DNA from: Rhodoferax sp.
GTDB lineage: Bacteria; Pseudomonadota; Gammaproteobacteria; Burkholderiales; Burkholderiaceae_C
Assembly (NCBI GenBank): GCA_020048795.1
Contig: JAIFMA010000232.1
Span: forward strand, 1 to 5,682
Direction of reading: 5' to 3'
DNA: 5,682 bases
Position 1 is the first letter of the stretch; each line of letters starts with the position of its first letter. The notes beneath the pieces were generated by a model. That model did no database searches, was not told the DNA's origin, and worked only from the letters and a program-made list of their open reading frames with translations. Shown here piece by piece: positions 5,656-5,682 of the stretch. The position numbers and the translations under genes were made by a program.

Positions 5656-5682
5656 GTTAAACTAAACCGCTGACGCGCTGGT

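Overview
The window (about 60% GC by eye) reads like the chromosome of a Betaproteobacterium, most likely a Burkholderiales/Comamonadaceae member such as Rhodoferax or Polaromonas. This placement is an inference. It rests on overall composition, gene types, and an intergenic hairpin repeat near 5347-5407 that resembles dispersed repeats I recall from that family. It was not tested by any search.

Layout: (1) 1-260: the last codons of an unidentified open frame (2-100), then an imperfect palindromic intergenic repeat (132-210). (2) 261-1701: a closely spaced pair on the + strand, a flavin reductase-like flavoprotein and a 10-helix DMT/EamA-family transporter. (3) 1702-1892: a short spacer with a nested hairpin and a triple 8-bp tandem repeat. 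(4) 1893-3947: an elongation factor G-like GTPase of the EF-G2 (fusA2) type. Its switch II catalytic His is replaced by Tyr, and a terminator overlaps its stop codon. (5) 3990-4166: a 177-bp MITE-like element with about 32-bp imperfect terminal inverted repeats and flanking TTA repeats, sitting just upstream of the next gene. (6) 4189-5333: hemG (flavodoxin-type protoporphyrinogen oxidase) followed 41 bp later by a DUF2799-like lipoprotein gene, probably co-transcribed. (7) 5347-5407: hairpins between convergent genes. (8) 5428-5655, minus strand: the C-terminal part of a YceI-family gene whose frame is broken by a stop shortly before the window edge.

No defence system, CRISPR array, rRNA or tRNA was seen. 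The genes are mostly housekeeping or accessory-metabolic. The most unusual content is the non-coding repeat material: one palindrome, one MITE-like element and one family-type hairpin repeat. The truncated yceI also stands out. The MITE leaves only 22 bp between its end and the hemG start, so it may affect hemG expression.
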